Part shown: positions 63,551 through 64,000 of the stretch, piece after piece
Layout: each line of letters starts with the position of its first letter
Position numbering within the stretch: the stretch's first letter is position 1
Assembly: GCF_000576305.1 (NCBI RefSeq)
Contig: NZ_BAVZ01000008.1
Location: 1 to 64,000, forward strand
DNA from: Paenibacillus pini JCM 16418
GTDB lineage: Bacteria > Bacillota > Bacilli > Paenibacillales > Paenibacillaceae
Reading direction: 5' to 3'
Length of the DNA: 64,000 bases
The notes under the pieces: generated by a model
What the model saw: the letters and a program-made list of their open reading frames with translations, nothing else
Database searches by the model: none
Told to the model about the DNA's origin: nothing
Position numbers and translations under genes: made by a program

Positions 63551-63715
63551 GTTTTAACATCTCCTATGGATTAGATTATTGATGAGAAAATAGAGGAATC
63601 TTCAATGCCCCGTCAATCCTTAACTGAGCATCCTACTACTTATTTTCTCATTCATAGTGATAGGTAATGTAAATGAGGTAATTACAACCTTTTCAGTAAA
63701 AAAAGAAATCATTCG

Positions 63716-63904
63716 TTATGAATCATGCTTCGATTGTTGACTAGAAGCCGAATCTTGAGTGATTTCAATAAGGTGACTAATCGACGAATGAATTTTTTCT
63801 AACTTCTCTTCCATAGTGTGTAGTACATAACGCAGCAATACGAAAGAAATCGCGACAGGGAATCCAACATTGGTAACGAGTGATAATACATCATCCATAT
63901 TCAC
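63716..63904 (-). CDS. YvrJ family small membrane protein
   Basis: The 62-aa protein starts MNMDDVLSLVTNVGFPVAIS, with one transmembrane segment (VGFPVAISFVLLRYVL) and a charged C-terminal helix (MEEKLEKIHSSISHL). This matches YvrJ and resembles small UviB/BhlA holin-like proteins. GTG 63904 is chosen because GGAGG lies 8 nt before it; an internal ATG two codons later is possible. It may form an operon with the 210-aa gene. Confidence 0.8.
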   Translation of the reverse strand: MNMDDVLSLVTNVGFPVAISFVLLRYVLHTMEEKLEKIHSSISHLIEITQDSASSQQSKHDS

Positions 63905-64000
63905 ATGAAATACCTCCTTCCGTTGTATTTATAAGAAGGGTAAATAAATACTCCAATTTACAATGAAGGAAATAAATATACTAAAATAAGAACAAATGTT

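Noticed and set aside
1..64000. Prophage, insertion sequence, tRNA or rRNA genes
   Set aside because: No transposase, integrase, phage structural gene, cloverleaf or rRNA sequence was recognised. The YvrJ gene alone does not make a prophage.

Overview
The window is chromosomal DNA of a low-to-moderate GC, spore-forming-type Firmicute, most likely Paenibacillus or a close relative. The evidence is a purEKBCSQLFMNHD operon in Bacillus order behind a guanine riboswitch, a tyrosine T-box leader, PyrR-type RNA elements, YerC, YqfQ, DUF1294 and YvrJ family proteins, SLH-domain and copper-amine-oxidase-N-domain surface proteins, and strong Shine-Dalgarno sequences with many TTG/GTG starts. No database search was possible; all family calls come from reading the sequence.

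Layout. 1-800 is gene-poor: a terminator, a cluster of DnaA-box-like 9-mers, a 45-codon gene and a long hairpin. 835-3904 holds topB, a DUF1294 membrane protein and a universal stress protein. 3978-18060 is the purine operon, with a PurR-type operator, guanine riboswitch and attenuator in front and a terminator behind, interrupted by a 192-bp palindromic element before purM. 18310-19993 is an mhqED-like quinone-detoxification operon with an MhqR-like operator. 20122-33595 is mostly housekeeping: ilvA, membrane proteins, a hydrolase, an extradiol dioxygenase, DoxX behind Rex/Fnr-like sites, a DUF3048 lipoprotein, a DUF47-Pit phosphate pair, CorA, YqfQ, YerC, a CbiX-type chelatase and DgkB. 33936-35478 is an RlmCD-type rRNA methyltransferase.

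35.7-53 kb is more accessory: an MFS transporter behind two PyrR-type RNA elements, a secreted mini-RHS protein with a peptidoglycan-hydrolase-like C-terminus followed by a lipoprotein, a Dus enzyme, surface and hypothetical proteins, a WYL regulator, a TetR-controlled lpd-HlyD-ABC2 operon and an NCS2 permease with a PurR-like half-box. 53-64 kb carries an SLH lipoprotein, a MalT-like LuxR regulator, an SLH remnant, a DUF1801 protein, a chemotaxis receptor, T-box-tyrS, and a minus-strand YvrJ holin-like gene with an unrecognised beta-rich protein.

Seven genes (purB, purC, purM, the mhqE-like dioxygenase, a DUF1129-like gene, rlmCD, dus) are broken by eight frameshifts. Most look like a single lost base in a short homopolymer. 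Because several hit non-redundant housekeeping genes, sequencing or assembly error is the best explanation, and each gene is annotated here at full length across the shift.
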